Shown here in pieces: positions 6,644 to 13,330 of a DNA stretch of 16,151 nucleotides (within the stretch, counting starts at the first letter, position 1; each line of letters opens with the position of its first letter). A model generated the notes under the pieces. The model was given only the letters and a program-made list of their open reading frames with translations. It was not told the DNA's origin and did no database searches. The position numbers and the translations under genes were made by a program. The DNA comes from an uncultured Collinsella sp. (GTDB lineage: Bacteria; Actinomycetota; Coriobacteriia; Coriobacteriales; Coriobacteriaceae): contig URKH01000047.1 in assembly GCA_900548255.1 (NCBI GenBank), positions 1 through 16,151 on the forward strand, given 5' to 3'.

Positions 6644-6778
6644 CTAGACAGTGAGACGCTTGCGGCCCTTGGCGCGACGACGGGCGAGCACGGCACGACC
6701 ACCCTTAGTGGCCATACGGGCACGGAAGCCATGGGTCTTGGCACGCTTACGCTTATTAGGCTGATACGTACGCTTCAT
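6644..6778 (-). CDS. rpmH: 50S ribosomal protein L34
   Basis: The 44-residue, very basic protein starts MKRTYQPNKRKRAKTHGFRA and ends with GRKRLTV, the standard L34 pattern. It is a component of the large ribosomal subunit. The ATG at 6778 has AGGAGG 8-9 nt upstream; a longer frame with MSISASASPR at its start is only the leader region. It is the first gene of its operon and has the strong promoter at 6851-6880. Confidence 0.98.
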   Translation of the reverse strand: MKRTYQPNKRKRAKTHGFRARMATKGGRAVLARRRAKGRKRLTV

Positions 6779-6806
6779 CTTAAGTTCCTCCTGCTGCATT
6801 TCGAGT

Positions 6807-6824
6807 GTCCGCGGGGACGCGGAC
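6807..6824 (-). other. GC-rich hairpin in the rpmH leader
   Basis: GTCCGCG (6807-6813) pairs with CGCGGAC (6818-6824) around a 4-nt loop, between the promoter and the rpmH ribosome site. It lacks a T-tract, so it is not a classical terminator; it may stabilise or attenuate the transcript. Confidence 0.6.
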
Positions 6825-6850
6825 GCAGATATAGACACGTGAGCTTGAAG

Positions 6851-6880
6851 ATTGTAGGGAAATCAATGTTCAAATGTCAA
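6851..6880 (-). promoter_or_regulatory. Strong rpmH operon promoter
   Basis: On the minus strand a perfect -35 TTGACA (6875-6880) and -10 TACAAT (6851-6856) are 18 bp apart. Transcription should start near 6844, about 65 nt before the rpmH ATG. It points away from dnaA and lies next to the left origin box cluster. Confidence 0.85.
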
Positions 6881-6977
6881 GAAATCAAAGGTAAAAGGTT
6901 GCGCAGTTCACACGGTTCCCCCATAAGCCAAGCTCGATTTAGCGGTGCATGACAACTTTTCACGATATTTCATCGAG

Positions 6978-6986
6978 TTTTCAACA
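6978..6986 (+). promoter_or_regulatory. DnaA box-like TTTTCAACA, site L1
   Basis: TTTTCAACA followed by GG; 7 of 9 to the canonical TTATCCACA, identical to two other intergenic sites (7031-7039 and 10232-10240). Confidence 0.7.
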
Positions 6987-7000
6987 GGTCATGTTGGCAA

Positions 7001-7009
7001 TGTTGAGAA
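7001..7009 (-). promoter_or_regulatory. DnaA box-like TTCTCAACA, site L2
   Basis: On the minus strand TTCTCAACA, one base from L1 and L3, inverted relative to them. Confidence 0.5.
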
Positions 7010-7030
7010 CTTTTCGCCCGTTTTCCAAAG

Positions 7031-7039
7031 TTTTCAACA
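7031..7039 (+). promoter_or_regulatory. DnaA box-like TTTTCAACA, site L3
   Basis: TTTTCAACA followed by GG, an exact copy of L1, immediately after TTTTCCAAA (7021-7029). Confidence 0.7.
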
Positions 7040-7043
7040 GGTT

Positions 7044-7060
7044 TTGAAAAGTTGTCGAAA
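7044..7060 (+). repeat. 17-bp origin repeat, left copy
   Basis: TTGAAAAGTTGTCGAAA; 16 of 17 bases recur at 10234-10250, on the other side of the ATPase gene and dnaA. It lies just before the coding part of the ATPase gene. Confidence 0.8.
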
Positions 7061-7123
7061 GATGAGAAACATTGCGCGGTGAGCTACTATTTGTTCGAAA
7101 CCTTTTGGAAGATTGCGAGTGGC

Positions 7124-8476
7124 ATGTCTGACGACTTTTACACCATGGTCGATTCCGGAGACCCGGCACCCGACAACGAGCACATCACCGGCGTGCGCGA
7201 AGAGCGTGCGGAAGGCGAGCAGACGACCACGCAGGCGCCAAAAGCCATGTACGCCGCGCGTATCGCCGTCTATGACGACATGCTGTCGACACCGCGTGTG
7301 ATCGTCATTGATCCGCAAGATGTCCGCACGTATTTGGAAGAGACTACCAACACCGTCTACCAGTGCATGAAAGAACAAGGTGGCCATATCTCGCTCATGG
7401 TCATCCGCGAGATTGTCGAAAACTTTATCCACGCGCACTTTGCCGAGCCCATCATCTCGATTCTGGACGGCGGAGACACCATCCGCTTTGCCGATCAAGG
7501 ACCCGGCATCGACGACAAGGAACGCGCTTTCGACTTTGGCGTTACCAGCGCAAACAGCAAGATGAAGCGCTATATCCGTGGAACCGGAGCAGGGTTTCCC
7601 ATGGTGCAAGAGTATTTGGAAAACGCCGGCGGTGCCGTATCCATCGAGGACAACATGGGCAACGGCACCGTGGTTACGGTAAGCCTGGACCCTAAACGCG
7701 TGCAGGAAATCGAGCGCGCCGGCGGACGCGGTGCTGCCGTGCGGCCCGAGACGGAGCAGCCCACATATCCCCTGCCGGGAGCTTTTGCGCAGCAGCCCAT
7801 GGCAACGCAGCAGATGCAGCCCCCCGTGGGGCAGATGCAGCATCCCGGAATGCTTCCTACACAAGAGCCCCAGGCGACATCGATGTCGATGCCGCCAAAC
7901 ATGCCAGAGACCGTGCCGCTGGCGGATCAGGATGCAGCAGCAATGCAGCAGGCGACGGGGGCACCGGGTGGCCAGCAAATGGGCTATCAGCCGTACCAAC
8001 AGGGATATCCATATCAGCAGATGCCGCCACTGGGGTATGGCCAGCAGTTCCCGCAGCAGTACCAGCAGGGATATCAGCAGCCGTACCAGCAGATGCCGCA
8101 GCAGCAGTACAGCCCTTGGGCCCAGCAGATGCCTCCGCAGCCTTACCAACAGTGGCCTCAAAGTTTTCAACAGCAAATGCCGACGATGCAGAGTTCTCAA
8201 CAACCAGCAGCTCAAATGATGTATCCTAATGCAGCAAATCAGTATGCGCAGCCACAACCGGACGTGTTCGTAAGCGACCGCGGCAACGCCGCGCTGGGCT
8301 ATCTGGCGCAAAATCAAGCGTGCGGTGCAACCGATCTGGCGAGGGCGTTTGGAAACTCGGCCCCCACTTGGTCACGCACGCTCAATGACTTGGCGCAGGC
8401 CGGCTTGGTCATCAAGCATGGCCAGAAATACCATCTGACCGAACTCGGCGCCGCTCGCGTGCGAGCTCAGAGCTAA
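7124..8476 (+). CDS. GHKL-type ATPase with Q/P/M-rich linker and C-terminal winged helix, function unknown
   Basis: The 450-residue protein has three parts. Residues about 88-190 form a GHKL (HATPase_c) fold: N box REIVENFIHA (95-104, Asn100), G1 box DQGPGI (124-129) and G2 box GTGAGFPM (153-160). No His-containing dimerisation domain is seen, so it is not a normal sensor kinase; the domain is closer to anti-sigma-kinase-like or stand-alone forms. Residues about 210-380 are low-complexity, rich in Gln, Pro, Met and Tyr. Residues about 384-447 look like a MarR/ArsR-type winged helix (ATDLARAFG... LNDLAQAGLVIKHG). I chose the ATG at 7124; no start has a convincing ribosome site, and an in-frame TTG at 7052 is possible. 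It lies 15 bp before dnaA and probably shares its transcript. An origin-linked regulator is my inference. Confidence 0.8.
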   Translation: MSDDFYTMVDSGDPAPDNEHITGVREERAEGEQTTTQAPKAMYAARIAVYDDMLSTPRVIVIDPQDVRTYLEETTNTVYQCMKEQGGHISLMVIREIVENFIHAHFAEPIISILDGGDTIRFADQGPGIDDKERAFDFGVTSANSKMKRYIRGTGAGFPMVQEYLENAGGAVSIEDNMGNGTVVTVSLDPKRVQEIERAGGRGAAVRPETEQPTYPLPGAFAQQPMATQQMQPPVGQMQHPGMLPTQEPQATSMSMPPNMPETVPLADQDAAAMQQATGAPGGQQMGYQPYQQGYPYQQMPPLGYGQQFPQQYQQGYQQPYQQMPQQQYSPWAQQMPPQPYQQWPQSFQQQMPTMQSSQQPAAQMMYPNAANQYAQPQPDVFVSDRGNAALGYLAQNQACGATDLARAFGNSAPTWSRTLNDLAQAGLVIKHGQKYHLTELGAARVRAQS

Positions 8477-8491
8477 AGAACGGGAGAGACA

Positions 8492-10216
8492 GTGGACGAG
8501 GAAGCAAGCATCATCCTGGGGGATGCCATCGCCTTTTGCCAGCGCGACGGCCAAGATGCACGCCTCATCAACATGCTGGGGCAATCGCGCGCCATAAGCC
8601 TGACCGAAGATACGCTCACGATCGAGGCCCCCTCGCGCTTTGCCATCGCGCAGCTCAAAAAGCATCAGCCGACTATTGAGGCCTATCTGGAAGAAATCGC
8701 CTTTGCACCGATTGCGCTCGACGTCGTGGCACCGCAAGGCGCCGCGACGGAATCCGCTGCCACGACGGCGCCCGCCACGGCTCCCGCCGCTTCCCCGGCG
8801 GTGCCGGCCTCCACAGGCGACGTACCGACGATCGAGCACCAGCACAGCGATGTTTCCCGTGAAACCATGGCACCGTTGCCGACCGCGACGGCGACGTCAA
8901 CGAACGTACCCGTCACGCACATGCCCATCGCTCACGACGCAGCGGCGGGCGCGGATTCGGGCATTGCAATCAAAAACACGCTCTCGGCCGATGATTTTCG
9001 TCGCATGATGAACCAGATGAAGGGCGGAGCGCCGACTAAACCCACGCAAGTTGCGACCCCCGCTTCACCCATGCCAGCACCGACCGTGCCGGCCGAGCAG
9101 AATACGGATGGAGCCCCGCTCGCCGCGAACTCAAAATTTACCTTTGAGAACTTTGTCTACGGCCCCGAGAACAGCCATGCCTATCGCTCGGCACTCAAGT
9201 TTGCCGCCCTCGCGGACGAGCGCGGCACGTGCACATCACTGTTCATCTACGGCAAATCGGGCCTGGGCAAGACGCACCTGCTGCTTGCCATCAAAAACGA
9301 GCTCGCCGAGAAGTCGCCCGAGATCAAGGTCAAGTATGCCAACTCCCAGGCATATCTGGACGACCTGATGACCGAGTTCGACCGTCAAAAGAAGAGCAAC
9401 GCTCCCATCATGCAGGCGTACCACGGCGTGGACGTGCTCATCATCGATGACATCCAAAACATCATCGGCAAGCGCGCGAGCGTGGACTACTTTTTCCAGC
9501 TCATGGACGAGTTCATCCGCAACAACAAGAAGGTCGTCATCGCGGCAGACCGTGCCCCCAAGGACCTGAGCATGGACGAGCGTCTGACCAGCCGCTTCAA
9601 CGCCGGCATGCTCTGCCTGGTCGCAGAGCCCAGCTACGAGATGAAATACAAGATCTTGCAGCGCTATTACGAGAACACCATCGTCGCCGCTCCCGAGGCA
9701 GGCGACGACTCGCTGCTGGCGGCCTATGGGGGCGACGGCGGACACCTGACCGACGAGCACTTTAAACACATGGCCGAGGTCTCGGGCACCAACATCCGCG
9801 AACTCGAGAGCTTTTGCGAGCGCTGCGCCGGCGAGGCGGGCGACCGCGAGCGCGAGGGCGGGGAGCTCACCTTTGACGATATCGACGCCATCGCCAGCCA
9901 GTACTTCGACACATCGGCCAAAAAGATCAACGTCCAGACGGTTCAGTCCGTCATCGAAGAGCAGTACGGCGTGACGCACGAGGAGCTCATCGGCCCGCGT
10001 CGCAACGCCAATATCGCCAAAGCACGCCATATCGCTATCTACCTGGCCATCGAGATGTGCGAGATGACGACCACGGCGGTGGGCGCCGAATTTGGCAACC
10101 GCAACCACTCGACCGTCAGCACGAGCTACAAAAAGGTCCAGAAGATGATCCAGGAAGACCGTACCGTCACCGAAGACCTCAAATCGCTGCGCGATAAAAT
10201 TACACTGCGCTCGTAG
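8492..10216 (+). CDS. dnaA: Chromosomal replication initiator DnaA
   Basis: DnaA binds origin boxes, forms an ATP-bound filament and opens oriC. The 574 residues contain domain I (1-80), an Ala/Pro/Thr-rich linker domain II (about 81-210), the AAA+ core with Walker A YGKSGLGKTH (253-262), Walker B VLIIDDIQ (315-322) and the arginine-containing DERLTSRF (362-369), and domain IV with EFGNRNHSTV (533-542). The usual signature is FGGRDHSTV, so Gly-to-Asn and Asp-to-Asn changes are seen (Asn536, Asn538), in the base-reading helix region. A roughly 20-residue Gly/Asp-rich insertion (about 396-420) is present. The GTG at 8492 follows GGGAGAG. A parS-like sequence lies in the linker coding region. 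It is the central gene of the origin. Confidence 0.97.
   Translation: MDEEASIILGDAIAFCQRDGQDARLINMLGQSRAISLTEDTLTIEAPSRFAIAQLKKHQPTIEAYLEEIAFAPIALDVVAPQGAATESAATTAPATAPAASPAVPASTGDVPTIEHQHSDVSRETMAPLPTATATSTNVPVTHMPIAHDAAAGADSGIAIKNTLSADDFRRMMNQMKGGAPTKPTQVATPASPMPAPTVPAEQNTDGAPLAANSKFTFENFVYGPENSHAYRSALKFAALADERGTCTSLFIYGKSGLGKTHLLLAIKNELAEKSPEIKVKYANSQAYLDDLMTEFDRQKKSNAPIMQAYHGVDVLIIDDIQNIIGKRASVDYFFQLMDEFIRNNKKVVIAADRAPKDLSMDERLTSRFNAGMLCLVAEPSYEMKYKILQRYYENTIVAAPEAGDDSLLAAYGGDGGHLTDEHFKHMAEVSGTNIRELESFCERCAGEAGDREREGGELTFDDIDAIASQYFDTSAKKINVQTVQSVIEEQYGVTHEELIGPRRNANIAKARHIAIYLAIEMCEMTTTAVGAEFGNRNHSTVSTSYKKVQKMIQEDRTVTEDLKSLRDKITLRS
8851..8866. promoter_or_regulatory. parS: Degenerate parS site inside dnaA
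   Basis: TGTTTCCCGTGAAACC matches the parS consensus at 14 of 16 bases with both GTTTC/GAAAC arms intact. It codes for VSRET in the DnaA linker (121-125), where protein constraint is low. Confidence 0.55.
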
Positions 10217-10231
10217 GGAAATAGAGACACC

Positions 10232-10240
10232 TGTTGAAAA
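10232..10240 (-). promoter_or_regulatory. DnaA box-like TTTTCAACA, site R1
   Basis: An exact TTTTCAACA on the minus strand, 15 bp after the dnaA stop, overlapping the right copy of the 17-bp repeat. Confidence 0.7.
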
Positions 10241-10250
10241 CTTGTCGAAA
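10234..10250 (+). repeat. 17-bp origin repeat, right copy
   Basis: TTGAAAACTTGTCGAAA; one mismatch from the copy at 7044-7060. Confidence 0.8.
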
Positions 10251-10386
10251 CCATGGGCATAAGGTGTCTAAAACCCAACCCGCGGTGGTGAAAAGTTTTG
10301 CGCAGGTTTTGAACGTGGAAAACCACCCCCGTTGCACACAGGTTGCTGTCGATTCTCTTTCTGGGTCTGACCTGCGTCTTTGGGAG

Positions 10387-10395
10387 TAATCAACA
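10387..10395 (+). promoter_or_regulatory. DnaA box-like TAATCAACA, site R2 (unwinding-proximal)
   Basis: TAATCAACA matches TTATCCACA at 7 of 9. It lies 12 bp before the trio-like run on the same side as the box that precedes DnaA-trios in Bacillus subtilis. Confidence 0.55.
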
Positions 10396-10407
10396 GTTTC
10401 GTCAGTG

Positions 10408-10440
10408 CTATTACTATTATTAAGATATTTATATCTAAAG
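10408..10440. other. DnaA-trio-like run and AT-rich unwinding element
   Basis: CTATTACTATTATTA (10408-10422) reads on the other strand 3'-GAT AAT GAT AAT AAT-5', five consecutive DnaA-trio triplets. It is followed by an AT-rich stretch with an AGATAT-TT-ATATCT inverted repeat (10424-10437). Confidence 0.65.
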
Positions 10441-10454
10441 AAAGGTATTAAAAG

Positions 10455-11558
10455 ATGAAGTTCACCGTCAGCCAGAGCTCGCTTACACAAGCCATCGGCG
10501 TCGTTATGAAGGGTGTCGCTTCGGCGTCCACCCTTCCCATCCTGTCGGGCGTGCTCGTCAAGGCGCAAGACGGCATCTTGGAATTCCAGACCTCTAACTA
10601 CACCATCTCGATCCGTCATCGCATCGCGGCGCATGTCGAAGAAGAGGGTGAGATGGTTATCCCCTGTAAGATGCTCTCCAATATCACCAAGACCCTCCCC
10701 GATGCCCCGGTCACCTTTGAGCTGTCCGAGCGCCAGGTGCTGATTGGTTGCGAGAAGAGCTCTTTCCGCCTGAACACGCTCGATGCCAATGACTTCCCCG
10801 AGTTTCCGGCCTATGCCATCGAGAGTGCCGTGGAGCTGCCGACCGATATCTTGTCCGAAATGGTCGGCCGCGTGTGGCGCGTCACCTCGACCGACAAGGC
10901 CCGCCCCATTCTGGGTGGCGTGCACATGAAGGTCGAGAACAACACCGTGCGCCTGGTGGCGACCGATTCCTTCCGCTTGGCCGTGTGCGATACGCAGGTC
11001 GAGACCTCGACTCTCGAGGGCTCCTTTGAACTCAACGTTCCGGCCGACGCCTTTAACGACGCGCTGAACATCATGGCCAGCCAGGCGACCATCATGATCG
11101 GGGCTACCGACACCCAGGTCGTCTTCGAGGCCGGCAACACCACCTACGTGTCGCGCCGTATCGAGGGCATGTACCCCAACTACAAGCAGCTCGTCCCCGA
11201 TTCGTGCGTGACGAGCGTCAAGATCGACGTCGCCGCCTTTAACGCCGCCCTCAAGCGCGTGGCCGTTATCGCGAGCGCCAACCCCGCCGTCAAGTTCGAG
11301 ATCGATGTCGAGAACGGGCAGATGGGCCTGTCCTCCATTTCCAATGACCAGGACCTTGCGCAGGAGACGATCGATGTCGAGGCCGAGGGCGAGTCGGGCA
11401 CCATCGCCTTCAACTACCACTACATCTTTGGCTGCCTCAATGCCCTGTCCAAGGAGAAGGAGATCACGCTGGAGCTCAAGAGCTACTCGCAGGCGGGCAT
11501 CTTCAAGTCCTACGACAAGATCAACTACCTGTACCTGGTTATGCCGGTCCGCATCTAG
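10455..11558 (+). CDS. dnaN: DNA polymerase III beta sliding clamp
   Basis: The beta clamp encircles DNA as a dimer and tethers DNA polymerase III and other partners. The 367-residue length, the MKFTVSQSSL start, three repeated clamp domains (about 1-120, 125-245, 246-367), GVHMKVENNTVRLVATDSFRLA in the second and the C-terminal YLYLVMPVRI, which forms part of the partner pocket, are all typical; of these the middle motif spans about residues 155-176. The ATG is preceded by AAAGG at a 9-10 nt gap. It follows the AT-rich part of oriC and precedes recF by 10 bp. Codon third positions are strongly GC-rich. Confidence 0.97.
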   Translation: MKFTVSQSSLTQAIGVVMKGVASASTLPILSGVLVKAQDGILEFQTSNYTISIRHRIAAHVEEEGEMVIPCKMLSNITKTLPDAPVTFELSERQVLIGCEKSSFRLNTLDANDFPEFPAYAIESAVELPTDILSEMVGRVWRVTSTDKARPILGGVHMKVENNTVRLVATDSFRLAVCDTQVETSTLEGSFELNVPADAFNDALNIMASQATIMIGATDTQVVFEAGNTTYVSRRIEGMYPNYKQLVPDSCVTSVKIDVAAFNAALKRVAVIASANPAVKFEIDVENGQMGLSSISNDQDLAQETIDVEAEGESGTIAFNYHYIFGCLNALSKEKEITLELKSYSQAGIFKSYDKINYLYLVMPVRI

Positions 11559-11568
11559 CAACCGCCCT

Positions 11569-12675
11569 ATGACCATGTTCGCCCGCGATCTTTCCGTCGC
11601 GCACTACCGCAGCTTCGATAGTTATCGCCTTGCCCTGGACGAGGGCGTGACGATACTTGCGGGACCCAACGCGGCGGGAAAGACCAATCTCATAGAGGCG
11701 CTGCAGCTGCTGACGAGCGGCGCCTCGTTTAGACATCCGACCGCAGCCGAGCTCGTCCATGATGGCGTGGGCTCGTGCAAGGTCGAGCTGAGGCTCGAGG
11801 GCGACGGCCGCGTGCTTGATATGGGATTGAGCGTGGAGGACGGTAAGCGCTCGTTTAGCCGCAACGGCAAGAGGTGCTCTGCCGCCGGTGTGCGCGGGGC
11901 TCTGCCGAGCGTGCTGTTTTGCCCCGACCATCTGGACATGGTTAAGCGAGGCGCCAGTGTGCGCCGCGCCGCCCTCGATGACTTTGGCATGCAGCTGAGC
12001 GCACGTTATGCCGATCTTGCGAGCACCTATGGACGCTGCGTGACCCAGCGTAACGCCCTGCTCAAGGAGACCTGGTGCTGTCGCGAGATGCTCGGCGCGT
12101 GGAACGATTCGATTGCCCGCGCGGGCTCGGCCCTGCTTGTGCACCGGTTGGCCCTGCTCGACCGGCTGGCGGGCCATGTGCACACTGCCTACGGGCAAGT
12201 GGCATCCGGTGAGGCTGCCAACGTGACCTATACGTCCACGCTGGGGGATTTGCCCCAGGTCGATGATCGCGAAGAGCTGAAGGGCTGGGCGTACGAGCGC
12301 ATGCTGGCTGCCCTCGATGAGCACGCCGACGAGGAAATTCGCCGCGGCGTGACGTTGGTGGGACCGCATCGCGATGAGATTGAGTTTACCGTGGCGGGTC
12401 GCTCCGCCCGTTCATTTGCCAGCCAAGGTCAGCAGCGAACGTTGGTTCTGGCCTGGAAGGTGGCGGAGGTGGCCGTGGCTCGCGATGTCCTGGGCACCGC
12501 CCCGTTGCTGCTTTTGGACGACGTGATGAGCGAACTCGACGGCGAACGCCGCGGTGCTTTTCTGCGGCTGATCGGCGATGATATCCAGACGGTCATAACC
12601 ACGACCAACCTGGGGTATTTTACCGATGACCTGCTTGATCGAGCCAAGGTGGTGAGCATGGGTGAGACGTGCTAA
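11569..12675 (+). CDS. recF: DNA replication and repair protein RecF
   Basis: RecF is an SMC-like ATPase that with RecO and RecR loads RecA at gaps in DNA. The 368-residue protein has Walker A GPNAAGKTN (32-40), the ABC signature SQGQQR (285-290) and Walker B LLLLDDVMSELD (313-324). The ATG at 11569 is 10 bp after the dnaN stop; a second ATG at 11575 is also possible and neither has a clear Shine-Dalgarno site, so translation is probably coupled to dnaN. A longer upstream frame overlaps dnaN and is not real. Confidence 0.96.
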   Translation: MTMFARDLSVAHYRSFDSYRLALDEGVTILAGPNAAGKTNLIEALQLLTSGASFRHPTAAELVHDGVGSCKVELRLEGDGRVLDMGLSVEDGKRSFSRNGKRCSAAGVRGALPSVLFCPDHLDMVKRGASVRRAALDDFGMQLSARYADLASTYGRCVTQRNALLKETWCCREMLGAWNDSIARAGSALLVHRLALLDRLAGHVHTAYGQVASGEAANVTYTSTLGDLPQVDDREELKGWAYERMLAALDEHADEEIRRGVTLVGPHRDEIEFTVAGRSARSFASQGQQRTLVLAWKVAEVAVARDVLGTAPLLLLDDVMSELDGERRGAFLRLIGDDIQTVITTTNLGYFTDDLLDRAKVVSMGETC

Positions 12676-13225
12676 TTACGAGCGCGAGAGCGAAACGGTT
12701 GCCTTCAGTGGATTTTTGAACGCAGAGCGTCAGCGCATCCTGGCGGCCGCGACACCTGAGCGCCGCGCGCAGATGGAGGCTGCCGAGGAGTCGCGCGCGG
12801 TCTATCGCGCGTGGAACGCGGTGTGCTCGGGCACGCGCGAGGGGCGGCATGTGACGGGCTTGCGCTACCTGCCCGAGTCCAATGAGCTGCTGGTATATCT
12901 CGATTCGCCCTCGTGGACGCAGGAAATGACGCTGTTGCGCGAGATCATCCGCGCGCGCATGGAGCGCGCCGGTGCGCATGTGGACGGCCTGGTGTTCAAA
13001 ACCACCGCGCCGGGTCACACGCCGCCCGCCGCCAAGCAGCGCCTGCGCCCGGCGACGACCGAGCGCCCGCCGGCCCCGCACGCCGACCTAAGTGAGGCCG
13101 AGCGCACCGAGATTGAGCGCCAAGTGGCGCCCATCGAAGACCAAAAACTGCGCGAGGCCCTCGAGAATGCCATGAGAGCCAGTGCCGAGTGGGCCAAGGG
13201 CGTAGAAAGCAAAAAAGAGCCTTAA
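12662..13225 (+). CDS. dciA: DciA-like helicase loader (DUF721)
   Basis: DciA proteins load the replicative helicase DnaB in bacteria lacking DnaC or DnaI. In 187 residues, the DUF721-type core (about 40-115) shows the AVYRAWNAVCSG start, ELLVYLDSPSWTQEMTLL and a terminal VDGLVFK segment. A Pro/Arg-rich linker and a charged helical tail follow. The GTG at 12662 overlaps the recF end by 14 bp, preceded by AAGGTGG. This recF-dciA-gyrB order is common in actinobacteria, where it supports the assignment. The role as loader rests on family knowledge; sequence similarity in this family is low. Confidence 0.82.
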   Translation: MRRANYERESETVAFSGFLNAERQRILAAATPERRAQMEAAEESRAVYRAWNAVCSGTREGRHVTGLRYLPESNELLVYLDSPSWTQEMTLLREIIRARMERAGAHVDGLVFKTTAPGHTPPAAKQRLRPATTERPPAPHADLSEAERTEIERQVAPIEDQKLREALENAMRASAEWAKGVESKKEP

Positions 13226-13251
13226 ATCGCATCTGGTGGCCTTGTAGAGCC

Positions 13252-13281
13252 AAATACCCTCGTTCCCGAGGGTATTTTTTT
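13252..13281 (+). terminator. Terminator after dciA
   Basis: AAATACCCTCG (13252-13262) and CGAGGGTATTT (13267-13277) form an 11-bp stem with a 4-nt loop, ending in seven T residues (13275-13281). It closes the dnaA-dnaN-recF-dciA unit and implies a separate gyrB promoter. Confidence 0.93.
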
Positions 13282-13307
13282 ACGATAAACTAGTAAGGCT
13301 GTACACA
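13279..13307 (+). promoter_or_regulatory. Candidate gyrB promoter
   Basis: TTTACG (13279-13284) and TACACA (13302-13307), 17 bp apart, are weak -35/-10 matches. The -35 would lie in the T-tract of the preceding terminator. A promoter is needed in this 50-bp gap, but the elements are poor. Confidence 0.25.
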
Positions 13308-13330
13308 TTTTCTTGACTGAAGGAGGACGT

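Larger units (their letters stand above)
6881..7123. other. oriC: oriC region, left part
   Basis: The 345-bp gap between rpmH and the ATPase gene holds the rpmH promoter and, to its right, several boxes of the form TTTTCAACA or TTCTCAACA, plus TTTTCCAAA (7021-7029) and TTTTCACGA (6957-6965). These resemble the DnaA box TTATCCACA with a shifted consensus. No gene is seen. A promoter for the plus-strand unit must lie here or nearby, but I could not find a good -35/-10 pair; TACTAT at 7085-7090 is the only -10-like candidate. Confidence 0.75.
10217..10454. other. oriC: oriC region, right part (dnaA-dnaN gap)
   Basis: The 238-bp gap has no gene. It holds an inverted TTTTCAACA, the right copy of the 17-bp repeat, further box-like sequences (TTTTCCACG on the minus strand at 10314-10322), a CAGGTTTTGAA repeat (10303-10313, also 7038-7048), a TAATCAACA box (10387-10395), a run of trio-like triplets and an AT-rich end. 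This is the likely unwinding region. Confidence 0.8.

Noticed and set aside
7740..8270. Gln-rich stretch as a tandem DNA repeat or CRISPR-like array
   Set aside because: CAG and TACCAGCAG units recur irregularly, without constant repeat and spacer lengths; it is a low-complexity protein region.
7034..8317. 427-codon Leu/Arg/His-rich open frame opposite the ATPase gene
   Set aside because: The composition is that of an antisense reading of the Gln/Pro/Met-rich linker; the ATPase motifs are on the plus strand.
9236..10108. 290-codon open frame opposite dnaA
   Set aside because: An antisense shadow of dnaA domains III and IV.
11305..11568. Upstream extension of recF over dnaN
   Set aside because: It is the out-of-frame Arg/Ser-rich reading of dnaN; RecF homology starts at the ATG near 11569.
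10200..11576. 458-codon open frame opposite dnaN
   Set aside because: A shadow of GC-rich dnaN codons that also runs through the origin DNA.
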